Origin: a bacterium | GTDB lineage: Bacteria; Latescibacterota; Latescibacteria; Latescibacterales; Latescibacteraceae | Assembly (NCBI GenBank): GCA_021372535.1 | Contig: JAJFUH010000205.1 | Location: forward strand, 1 to 22,834 | Direction: 5' to 3' | Length of the DNA: 22,834 bases | In this document: positions 6,752 through 13,262 of the stretch, one piece after another | Position numbering within the stretch: the first letter of the stretch is position 1 | How the letters are laid out: each line of letters opens with the position of its first letter | Made by a program: the position numbers and the translations under genes | Notes under the pieces: generated by a model | What the model saw: the letters and a program-made list of their open reading frames with translations, nothing else | What the model was told of the DNA's origin: nothing | Databases searched by the model: none

Positions 6752-8130
6752 CGGTGGCGCAGGCGGCAGTGGATATTATTTCATTGGTTCGCGATGCCGG
6801 AGTCGTCGGCGCAGGCGGTGCCGGTTTCCCTACTCATGTCAAGCTGGGCAACAAGGTTGACACGTATATTGCGAACGGCGCCGAATGCGAACCGATACTC
6901 GAAGCCGACAAGCATCTCATGGAGCTGAGGGCCGCCGATATAGTCCGCGGTCTGGAAGCAGCCATGGAGCAGGTCGAAGCCTCGAGAGGTATCATCGGTG
7001 TCAAGGATAAAAATACCGCTGCGATCGGGGCATTCCGAAAAGCGATTGCAGGGAAACCCTCCCTGCAGATTGCCGTGCTCGATAACACATATCCGGCCGG
7101 AGATGAACTGGTACTTATCCGCCAGGTGACAGGCAGGATGGTACCTCAGGGCGGACTGCCGTTCATGGCCGGGGTGACGGTCAGCAATGTCGCCACGCTC
7201 CGGCAGATTGCGGATGCGCTCGACGGCAGACCGGTGAGCTCGCGGTATGTCACGGTTGGCGGCGAGGTAGCACGGCCCGTTACGGTCGAGGTTCCCATCG
7301 GAACATCGGTCGGCGACCTGATTTCCCATGCAGGCGGGGTGATGGTGCCGGAGTACGAAATCGTTCTCGGCGGTCCGATCATGGGGCCTGTCGGCAGTGC
7401 GAACGACAGCATCGACAAAAAAATCGGCGGAGTCATCGTTCTGCCCTCGAATCACACGATGATACGGCTCAAACGCGAGCCGCTCCGTGTGACGAAGCTC
7501 CGGGCGAAGATGTGCTGCACCTGCCAGGAATGCACCATTCTCTGCCCGAGGAACGCGATAGGGCATTCGATTTCACCGGCCAGGATGATGTCGTATTCAT
7601 GGTTTGTCGATGAAATCATCCGGAAAATCGAGGCGCATGACCTTGATGCATTCAGCGAACGGATGGTATTCGAATCGCTCCTCTGCTGCCAGTGCGGTGT
7701 CTGCGAACAGTATGCCTGTATTTTCGGGCTTGCACCTAACAAGGTGTATGCCCTTGTGCGCGATGCTATACGGCGGGCGGGTCTTAAGTTCGATTTTTCG
7801 AAAATGCCCGTGTCCGACGGCCAGATGTTCCAGTACCGGAAACTTCCCGCGCTCACATATGCGCGGAAGCTCGATCTCGAACGGTATCTCATTCATACCG
7901 ATTTCGAACCGCTCGGCTCGCTTAAACCCCGGAAAGTTCGGATACCGCTCCGTCAGCATCTGGGCGCTCCGGCGCGGGCGGTTGTGAAAGTCGGCGATAC
8001 GATCGGAACCGGGGACCTGATCGGCGAAATTCCCGATGGCGCTCTCGGCGCGCGGGTGCATGCATCAATCGATGGCCGTGTTGAAGAAGTTTTGGACAAT
8101 TGTATCGTTATCGGGAGTACCGCATCATGA
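6748..8130 (+). CDS. pduS: PduS-like flavin/iron-sulfur oxidoreductase
   Basis: 460 residues, related to RnfC/NuoF. GVVGAGGAGFPTHVKL (18-33) and IANGAECEPILEADKHLM (41-58) are the flavin/NADH-binding core. A SLBB-like segment follows at about 165-195. Two ferredoxin-type cysteine sets come next: C256-C259-C262-C266 followed by Pro, and C313-C316-C319-C324. The C-terminal part resembles a barrel-sandwich fold (VVKVGDTIGTGDLIGEIP). In the propanediol microcompartment PduS is a cobalamin reductase that contacts shell protein PduT. Here no B12 enzyme is nearby, so another electron task is inferred. Start choice: the TTG at 6748 overlaps the upstream stop, and a GTG at 6754 is equally possible; AGGAAGGG serves both. 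Its end overlaps the BMC-T start (ATGA), so the two are translationally coupled. Confidence 0.93.
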   Translation: MTVAQAAVDIISLVRDAGVVGAGGAGFPTHVKLGNKVDTYIANGAECEPILEADKHLMELRAADIVRGLEAAMEQVEASRGIIGVKDKNTAAIGAFRKAIAGKPSLQIAVLDNTYPAGDELVLIRQVTGRMVPQGGLPFMAGVTVSNVATLRQIADALDGRPVSSRYVTVGGEVARPVTVEVPIGTSVGDLISHAGGVMVPEYEIVLGGPIMGPVGSANDSIDKKIGGVIVLPSNHTMIRLKREPLRVTKLRAKMCCTCQECTILCPRNAIGHSISPARMMSYSWFVDEIIRKIEAHDLDAFSERMVFESLLCCQCGVCEQYACIFGLAPNKVYALVRDAIRRAGLKFDFSKMPVSDGQMFQYRKLPALTYARKLDLERYLIHTDFEPLGSLKPRKVRIPLRQHLGAPARAVVKVGDTIGTGDLIGEIPDGALGARVHASIDGRVEEVLDNCIVIGSTAS

Positions 8131-8675
8131 GCTCATGTATCGGCTTTCTTGAGTATATCAGCGTTGGAAAAGGTATCGAAGCCGCAGACCTCATATCGAA
8201 GAACACGGCGATTGAAATCCTGCTCGCAGCGCCTAACTGTCCGGGTCGTTATCAGATTCTGTTCACCGGCGATGTCGGAGCGGTCAAGGAGGCGGTGGAA
8301 CTCGCTAAGGGTATAGCCGATTTCAATTTTCTCGACTCGCTCATTCTGCCCCGTATTGACGACAAGGTTTTGTCAGCGTTCTTCGGTCCCGATATTACCG
8401 GTCTCGGCGATGCACTCGGGATATTTGAGACTATGACCATGACCGCGACGATAGAGGGCGCCGATACGATGGTGAAAACATCCGATGTCGAAATCGTCGA
8501 GCTCAGGCTTGGGAAAGGCCTGGCGGGGAAGTCGTATGTAATCGTGACCGGCACCGTGCAGAATGTCCGTTCTGCCATGGACGCCGCTCTCGAGGGTGTC
8601 AGGGATCGCGGTGTTCTCATCGCATCAGTCGTGATTCCTTCGGTGAACAAGGAACTGATTCCCCACCTGATGTAA
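8127..8675 (+). CDS. pduT: BMC-T trimeric shell protein, PduT type
   Basis: 182 residues with two BMC domains in tandem. The first runs from MSSCIGFLEYISVGKGIEAA to about residue 90, the second from LGIFETMTMTATIEGADTM to the end. The frame is open to 8100, but 8127 is the start: it overlaps the pduS stop as ATGA and puts the BMC domain at the N-terminus. The segment APNCPGRY places a cysteine at residue 38. That is the position of Cys38 in Salmonella/Citrobacter PduT, where three cysteines hold a [4Fe-4S] cluster at the centre of the trimer. The tight coupling with pduS and this cysteine suggest electron transfer from PduS through the shell. No cysteine lies at the matching place in the second domain. 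Confidence 0.92.
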   Translation: MSSCIGFLEYISVGKGIEAADLISKNTAIEILLAAPNCPGRYQILFTGDVGAVKEAVELAKGIADFNFLDSLILPRIDDKVLSAFFGPDITGLGDALGIFETMTMTATIEGADTMVKTSDVEIVELRLGKGLAGKSYVIVTGTVQNVRSAMDAALEGVRDRGVLIASVVIPSVNKELIPHLM

Positions 8676-8767
8676 ACGGCGGTTATCAAGAGAAAAGTTT
8701 TTTGTAAAGAAGGAATTGTAAAGTTCGCAGGATCAAATAAACGGATGAGAGAGGCGGCAGGACAGGA

Positions 8768-9037
8768 ATGAGAGAGGGATTGGTTCTTGGAAGTGTCGTA
8801 TCGACGATCAAACACCCCTGCCTCGAGGGGAAAAAGCTCATGATAGTCCAGGTTCTCGATTCACACGGTAAACCCGAGGGCAGGCCGCAGGTGGTTGTCG
8901 ATTTCACCTGTTCCGGCAAGGGTGACCGTGTGATCCTCAATTGGGATGGTATCGGGTCACAGGAGATGCATAATAATCCCACAGTCCCCCAGCGGGCGTG
9001 GCTGTGCGGTATAATAGATGATATTATTGAGCGTTAA
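8768..9037 (+). CDS. BMC-P pentameric vertex protein 2
   Basis: 89 residues of EutN/CcmL type: MREGLVLGSVVSTIKHPCLE, then GKKLMIVQVLD, VVVDFTCSGKGDRVILNWDG and AWLCGIIDDI. It forms vertex pentamers of the shell. It differs strongly from the other two BMC-P proteins here, and contains two cysteines (in KHPCLEG and FTCSG) that the others lack. The ATG is preceded by GGCAGGACAGGA. The 92 bp before it (8676-8767) are AT-rich and show nothing else. Three divergent vertex proteins suggest mixed or position-specific vertices, which is inference. Confidence 0.93.
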   Translation: MREGLVLGSVVSTIKHPCLEGKKLMIVQVLDSHGKPEGRPQVVVDFTCSGKGDRVILNWDGIGSQEMHNNPTVPQRAWLCGIIDDIIER

Positions 9038-9061
9038 CGGACATTATCAAGCGGGTATACT

Positions 9062-9790
9062 ATGAATCAGGATGAACTTGTTAATGCGATTATCAGTGAG
9101 GTCAAGCGGGTTCTTGCCCAGCGCGGTATAACGGTCGGCGCTTCAGACGGGGGAAAACAGATATCGGCGCTACCCCCTTCTCCCGTGCAGACGGCTGGCG
9201 GGCCTACTGCTGCGGTTGTTCCGTCTTCGGCAATCGGAATAACCGATATGAGCGGTAAGCAGGTAATTACCCAGAAGGACCTGGAGCCTTACAAAGGGCA
9301 GGCTATAACGGTTGGTGCGAAGGCTGTGATAACTCCGCTTGCGGTTGATTACGCCAGGGAGAAAAAAATAACCATTTCACGGACGGCCCCGGCTTCCGGG
9401 CAGAAAGCTGACCATGCACAGGCTCCTGCAGACGGCGTATCGGTTGCATTGACCGTTTCTCCGGATTTCAAGGGGGACGGCTCAATGCTGAAAACCCTCC
9501 TGGCAGCAAAACATCTGGGTGTAAAGGATGCTACCGGAGGAACGTATGAAGCCGGTGTCAAAAAGGTTGCGGAAGCCGTGGCGAGCGGATCGGTGAATTT
9601 TGGTATCTGCCTGGAAAACACCGGAATGGAGGCACCGATATTCGCCAACCGTAATTCCCGCATCCGTGCGGTACACTGCAGGGATACGATGGAAGCCCGT
9701 GCCGCCCGTATCGATATCGGCGCAAACGTAATCGTACTCGATTCGACATCAAATCCCGAAGCGATAATTTCAGGATTTACCGGGCTGTAA
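9062..9790 (+). CDS. RpiB/LacA-like protein with encapsulation helix; probably not an active isomerase
   Basis: 242 residues in three parts. Residues 1-22 (NQDELVNAIISEVKRVLAQ) are an amphipathic helix of encapsulation-peptide type, followed by a Pro/Ala linker to about 55. Residues 57-107 (ITDMSGKQVITQKDLEPYKG, then AVITPLAVDYAREKKITI) match the small module often found in microcompartment-associated proteins with the sequence TPLAxDYA. Residues 127-242 resemble the sugar-phosphate isomerase family LacAB/RpiB, for example VKKVAEAVASGSVNFGICLENTG, RAVHCRDTMEARAARIDIGANV. The usual SDHAG (active-site Asp and His) reads SPDFKG, and the usual CGTG reads CLENTG. Loss of these residues suggests a changed reaction or a structural role. 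Ribosome site is weak. It lies between two BMC-P genes. Confidence 0.75.
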   Translation: MNQDELVNAIISEVKRVLAQRGITVGASDGGKQISALPPSPVQTAGGPTAAVVPSSAIGITDMSGKQVITQKDLEPYKGQAITVGAKAVITPLAVDYAREKKITISRTAPASGQKADHAQAPADGVSVALTVSPDFKGDGSMLKTLLAAKHLGVKDATGGTYEAGVKKVAEAVASGSVNFGICLENTGMEAPIFANRNSRIRAVHCRDTMEARAARIDIGANVIVLDSTSNPEAIISGFTGL

Positions 9791-9841
9791 GGTGGTATGA
9801 ATCGTGTGTATGAAATCTTGAAATCATTCTGAGGGACAGGC

Positions 9842-10108
9842 ATGGAAACAGGACGGGTTCGGGGAACGCTGGTACTGAACAAGACCCTTCCGGCTCTTGC
9901 CGGGAAAAAAATCCGGGTAATGGAGGAAGTGGATGTCAGGGATGTCGGTAAACCGGGAGAACTTATCATTACATTCGATTATATCGGTGCAGGCGAGGGA
10001 CAGCTTGTTCTCTATGAGGGAGGACCGGAGTCTGCGATGGCGTTTTATCCCGTCATGACCGGCTCCGACGCCAATATACTTGCAATCGTCGATGATCTTG
10101 CGATGTAA
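9842..10108 (+). CDS. BMC-P pentameric vertex protein 3
   Basis: 88 residues of EutN/CcmL type: METGRVRGTLVLNKTLPALA, GKKIRVMEEVD, ELIITFDYIGAGEGQLVLYEG and ANILAIVDDLAM. It is the third pentamer of the shell. The ribosome site GAGGGACAGG lies directly upstream. The conserved GAGEG turn is kept. In position 3 of the vertex set it lies just before the acetate-kinase gene, from which it is separated by 87 bp containing a heptamer repeat tract. Confidence 0.93.
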   Translation: METGRVRGTLVLNKTLPALAGKKIRVMEEVDVRDVGKPGELIITFDYIGAGEGQLVLYEGGPESAMAFYPVMTGSDANILAIVDDLAM

Positions 10109-10149
10109 TAGAATTTAAATTCAGCAAAAGAAGAACTCGGCACGGTTTT

Positions 10150-10188
10150 AACCACAAACCATAAACCAGAAACTACAGACCATAAACC
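10150..10188. repeat. Degenerate heptanucleotide tandem repeat before the kinase gene
   Basis: After AACC come five contiguous 7-mers: ACAAACC, ATAAACC, AGAAACT, ACAGACC and ATAAACC. On the other strand the unit is GGTTTAT-like. The tract ends seven bases before the kinase ATG and occupies the place where a ribosome site would be expected. Confidence 0.7.
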
Positions 10189-10195
10189 GGTATTT

Positions 10196-11374
10196 ATGAA
10201 AATCGTTGTCTGCAACATAGGCTCTACATCGTTCAAATTTCAGCTTATCGACATGGCGGGCGAGCATGTAATGGCCCGCGGTCATATCGAGCGTGTGGGT
10301 TCCGATAATGCGCGCGGCAGATTTTACCGCGGCATGGATGGCCTTGTTGTCGATGAAGAGCGCCCGGTCAAAAATCAGCGTGAGGCGGTACGGCGCGGGC
10401 TTGATTTTCTTACCACGGAGATTATCGGCAATCTGTCCGAAATCGATGCGGTCGGTTTCAAGACGGTACAGGCAGGAGAGGAAAACGGCTCGGTTCTCCT
10501 TACGGAGAAAGTGATCAAGGCCATGGAGGAGTACATCGACATGGCGCCGGCCCATAATCCTCCCTACCTCGAAGCGATACGGATGTTCGGCGAGCTTATG
10601 CCCTCGAAACCGCTTGTGGGAGTGTTTGAGCCGGGATTTCATACGGGCAGGCCGGAATATGCACAGGTGTACGGGACTCCGTATGAATGGTTTGAAAAAT
10701 ATGGCATCCGTAAGTACGGCTATCATGGCGCGTCACTGCGGTATGTGACCGGAGAGACTGTCCGGATACTCGATCTCGCCCCGGATAATCACCGGATAGT
10801 TGCGTGCCATCTCGGTGGTTCGTCCTCTGTGTGCGCATACAGGAATGGAGTCGCAATCGATACGTCCATGGGTTTCAGCACGCAGACGGGGCTTATTCAG
10901 GCTGCCCGCGCCGGGGATATGGATCCGTATATTATCCCGTACATCATGAAGAAAAAAGGGATAAGCATGGAAGATGCGTTCCGCGAGCTTGGCTCGAATG
11001 GCGGATTAAAGGGTATTTCCGGCACATCGGGCGACATGAGGGATGTTATCGAGGCGATCGGTGCAGGCAGTAAACGGGCTCAGCTGGCCCGTGATAAATA
11101 CATCTATGATATCAAGTTCTATATGGGCGCTTATATTTTGTTCATGGAAGGTGTCGATGCCGTCTGTTTCACCGGCGGAACGGGGCAGAAGGATCATGAG
11201 CTCCGCGCCGAGGTGCTCTCGTCGCTCGGATTTCTCGGATTCAGGCTCGATATCGAGGCGAACAGGGCGAACAGTGAGCGGATCGATGCGAAGGATTCCC
11301 GGATTGCGGCGCTTGTTCTCGAAACGAATGAAGAAATCATCGTTGCCCGTGAAACAATGCGGGTCATTTCCTGA
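10196..11374 (+). CDS. ackA: Divergent acetate/acyl kinase of the microcompartment
   Basis: 392 residues in the acetokinase family, which makes ATP from an acyl-phosphate. Here the likely substrate is the acyl-phosphate made by PduL. The phosphate-binding start is CNIGSTSFKFQLI (Asn7). Kept elements are APAHNPPYLEAI, RKYGYHGAS (His177), CHLGGSSSVCAYRNG, DTSMGFSTQTGL, ARAGDMDP (Arg238) and ETNEEIIVARET. Several usual residues are altered. VGHRVVHGGE reads VGFKTVQAGE, so the substrate arginine is Lys89. FDTAFH reads FEPGFH, so the catalytic aspartate is Glu145. FTAGIGEN reads FTGGTGQK. These changes suggest a different acyl substrate or altered activity. No Shine-Dalgarno sequence is visible; a heptamer repeat tract precedes the ATG. 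No encapsulation helix is seen at either end. Confidence 0.85.
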   Translation: MKIVVCNIGSTSFKFQLIDMAGEHVMARGHIERVGSDNARGRFYRGMDGLVVDEERPVKNQREAVRRGLDFLTTEIIGNLSEIDAVGFKTVQAGEENGSVLLTEKVIKAMEEYIDMAPAHNPPYLEAIRMFGELMPSKPLVGVFEPGFHTGRPEYAQVYGTPYEWFEKYGIRKYGYHGASLRYVTGETVRILDLAPDNHRIVACHLGGSSSVCAYRNGVAIDTSMGFSTQTGLIQAARAGDMDPYIIPYIMKKKGISMEDAFRELGSNGGLKGISGTSGDMRDVIEAIGAGSKRAQLARDKYIYDIKFYMGAYILFMEGVDAVCFTGGTGQKDHELRAEVLSSLGFLGFRLDIEANRANSERIDAKDSRIAALVLETNEEIIVARETMRVIS

Positions 11375-11459
11375 AGTGAGCACTGTGTGTGAAAAAATGA
11401 ATGCCGCAGCGAAGAAAATCCGATCACGCGGCAATGAATAATAAAGGCAGGGGAACAGG

Positions 11460-12239
11460 ATGGAAAACCTCGAAAAAGAGCTTCGTGAACAGATATGCGA
11501 GGTCGGAAGGCGTGTCTGGCTCAAAGGCTGGGTAGCTTCAAATGACGGCAATATCAGCGCACGGATGGGTGACGAATTCATCATAACGACACCCACCGGG
11601 GTATCAAAGGGATTCATGACTCCGGATATGCTGATGAAGATCGATATGAACGGGAATGTGCGGGAAGGATATCTGAAACCCTCCTCGGAAAGTAAAATCC
11701 ATATCGAAGCCTACAAGCAGCGCGATGATATCAGGGCGGTTCTCCATGCTCATCCGCCGGTCTGCACCGGGTATGCAGTCGCCAACATTCCGCTCGATTT
11801 CCAGACCCTGCCCGAGATTATCATATCCCTTGGTATCATTCCCCTTGCGCAGTACGGAACACCTTCCACAACGGAGCTCTCGGATTCCATTATCGGTCTT
11901 GTGAAGTGTCATGATGCCATTCTGCTTGCCAATCATGGCGCCATGACTGTCGGGAAAGATGTTATGAACGCCTATTACAAGATGGAAAGTGTGGAGCATT
12001 TTGCCATGATCTCTCTGACCGCTCACCAGCTCGGCGGGATGAAGCCCCTGAGCAGGCAGAATGTCGAGAAACTCGAGACTATCAGGGAGCAGTTCGGCAT
12101 TAAAATCGGCGGAACTGCCTGCCTGAACTGCGGAACCTGTTACGGCACCCAGAGCTGCGAGCTGACAACAAAATCCGAATACGAGGATCTTGTGACGGAA
12201 ATAACGACAAAGATTATGAAAGAAATGAAAAACCAATAA
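11460..12239 (+). CDS. fucA: Class II aldolase (L-fuculose/rhamnulose-1-phosphate aldolase type) with Cys-rich C-terminal extension
   Basis: 259 residues. The zinc-dependent AraD/FucA fold cleaves a deoxyketose 1-phosphate to DHAP and lactaldehyde. Signs are SNDGNIS (27-33), TPTGVSKG (44-51), SSE with catalytic Glu77, HAHPP with zinc ligands His96 and His98, and LANHGA with ligand His159. The ordinary enzyme is about 215 residues. Here residues about 215-259 are additional: a cluster C221-C224-C227-C233 (CLNCGTC and SCE), then a terminal amphipathic helix SEYEDLVTEITTKIMKEMK. The helix is of encapsulation-peptide type. The cysteines could bind a metal or iron-sulfur cluster, or form disulfides; this is unproven. 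Fuculose versus rhamnulose preference cannot be decided from sequence. It follows the kinase gene after 85 bp with AGGGGA as ribosome site. Confidence 0.88.
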   Translation: MENLEKELREQICEVGRRVWLKGWVASNDGNISARMGDEFIITTPTGVSKGFMTPDMLMKIDMNGNVREGYLKPSSESKIHIEAYKQRDDIRAVLHAHPPVCTGYAVANIPLDFQTLPEIIISLGIIPLAQYGTPSTTELSDSIIGLVKCHDAILLANHGAMTVGKDVMNAYYKMESVEHFAMISLTAHQLGGMKPLSRQNVEKLETIREQFGIKIGGTACLNCGTCYGTQSCELTTKSEYEDLVTEITTKIMKEMKNQ

Positions 12240-12296
12240 AAAAAGACTGAAAGATAATAGTGTAGAGAGCCTGTCCGTATTAAAAGGAAGATACCC

Positions 12297-12569
12297 GTGA
12301 TACCGCTTGATTATGAAATAATTGTTTTCAAGGAAGATACGATATATGTAGCTTATTGTCCGGAGCTTGATATTTCCAGTTGCGGAAATACAATTGACCA
12401 TGCGAAGGAGATGCTTAAAACGGCGGTTTGTCTTTTTCTCGAAGAGGCAGAAAAAATGGGTACTCTTGAAGATGTTCTTGGTGAGTCAGGGTATAGAAAA
12501 GACGCTGGGGGACGGTGGTTTCCTCCAAGGCTTGTCGCAACGGAATTTGTTAGTATATGCCCAGAATAA
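12297..12569 (+). CDS. hicB: HicB-type antitoxin
   Basis: 90 residues from a GTG with AAGGAAG eight bases upstream. The start YEIIVFKEDTIYVAYCPELD and the helix TIDHAKEMLKTAVCLFLEEA give the partial RNase H-like fold of HicB antitoxins. No separate ribbon-helix-helix or HTH DNA-binding domain is seen at the end, so it may be the short antitoxin type. The downstream HicA frame starts inside its last codons (13-bp overlap), a standard toxin-antitoxin arrangement with the antitoxin first. The pair lies between the aldolase and BMC-H 3, on the operon strand, 57 bp after the aldolase stop. It would neutralise HicA by direct binding. Confidence 0.8.
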   Translation: MIPLDYEIIVFKEDTIYVAYCPELDISSCGNTIDHAKEMLKTAVCLFLEEAEKMGTLEDVLGESGYRKDAGGRWFPPRLVATEFVSICPE

Positions 12570-12787
12570 CTCCCATTTCAGCCAGTAAATTACGCAAGGT
12601 GTTCGAGTATGCCGGATTTAAGTGTGTTAGAATCGAGGGAGACCATTGGGTGTATACAAAAGAAGGAATTACCAGACCTTTAATCATAGCTGACTGTAAA
12701 GAACTGCCGGTATTTATAATTAAAAATAATCGCAGAACAGCGGGAATAGGACGAGAGGAATTTTTCTCTCTTTTAGAGAAAATATAA
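12557..12787 (+). CDS. hicA: HicA-type mRNA interferase toxin
   Basis: 76 residues. HicA toxins bind and cleave mRNA through a dsRBD-like fold with one histidine. Here ASKLRKVFEYAGFKCVRIEGDHWVYTK fits the family pattern; His29 in GDHWVY is the expected catalytic histidine. The terminal IGREEFFSLLEKI matches the usual last helix. The usual HKGKELKPGT segment is altered to ADCKELPVFIIKNNRRTAG, with CKEL and the following helix still recognisable. Its ATG lies within hicB, so the two are translated together. No mutation or frameshift is visible, so it is probably intact. It is followed by 177 bp of AT-rich DNA before BMC-H 3. Confidence 0.78.
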   Translation: MPRITPISASKLRKVFEYAGFKCVRIEGDHWVYTKEGITRPLIIADCKELPVFIIKNNRRTAGIGREEFFSLLEKI

Positions 12788-12885
12788 CAGGAATATCAGT
12801 TATTATAGGGAGGTTTGTTATAAAAATGCAGTGAAAGATTAGGATTTGGTTATACAGGAGTTTCATGATAAAACTGTAAACGTGG

Positions 12886-12914
12886 TTCAAGGCATATCTT
12901 TTATCTGATAGAAT
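12886..12914 (+). promoter_or_regulatory. Weak candidate promoter for BMC-H 3 and ALDH
   Basis: TAGAAT at 12909-12914 with TTCAAG at 12886-12891, spacer 17 bp. The -35 is poor. An internal promoter would let these two genes escape the toxin-antitoxin insertion, but the sequence evidence is thin. Confidence 0.2.
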
Positions 12915-12964
12915 ATGGGAATAGATTTATTAATACATGCAGACTTTTTTCACAGGAGGAGACA

Positions 12965-13237
12965 ATGGCTTCTACAGGAAAAGCGATAGGGTTTATCGAA
13001 ACAAAAGGTTTCATCGGTGCGGTCGAAGCCGCTGATACCATGCTCAAGGCTGCTTCGGTGAGCCTTCAGGGATACAAGAAAACCGGCAGCGGTTATATTG
13101 CTGTCATGGTTCGTGGTGATGTTGCAGCAGTCAAAGCCGCCGTTGAGGCGGGAACCGAAGCAGCAGCCCGTGTGGGAGAAGTGATAACGACACAGGTTAT
13201 CGCGAGTCCTCATGAGGATCTGGAGCAGATGATATAA
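12965..13237 (+). CDS. BMC-H hexameric shell protein 3
   Basis: 90 residues forming one BMC domain: AIGFIETKGFIGAVEAADTM, LKAASVSL, VRGDVAAVKAAVEAG and TTQVIASPHEDLEQMI. The pore segment reads KTGSGY, so it differs from BMC-H 1 (GIGGGF) and BMC-H 2 (RAGSGL). It is closest to BMC-H 2 but without its tail. An AGGAGG ribosome site five bases before the ATG is the strongest of the locus, consistent with a main shell protein. It stands apart from the other shell genes, next to the aldehyde dehydrogenase, and 25 bp separate the two. Confidence 0.95.
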   Translation: MASTGKAIGFIETKGFIGAVEAADTMLKAASVSLQGYKKTGSGYIAVMVRGDVAAVKAAVEAGTEAAARVGEVITTQVIASPHEDLEQMI

Positions 13238-13262
13238 TACGCGAGTCATGTGAGGTTGAATT

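Noticed and set aside
6781-7566. 261-codon open frame on the minus strand within the pduS gene
   Set aside because: It lies wholly inside a gene with clear family motifs, has no ribosome site and its translation resembles no protein family; it is an antisense shadow of GC-rich codons.
8100-8126. Extension of the BMC-T gene by nine codons
   Set aside because: The extra residues precede the conserved BMC start, overlap the pduS end and lack a ribosome site; the ATGA junction at 8127 is the better start.
10150-10188. Phase-variable microsatellite
   Set aside because: The five 7-mers are degenerate, so slippage would be rare, and the tract lies outside the coding frame.
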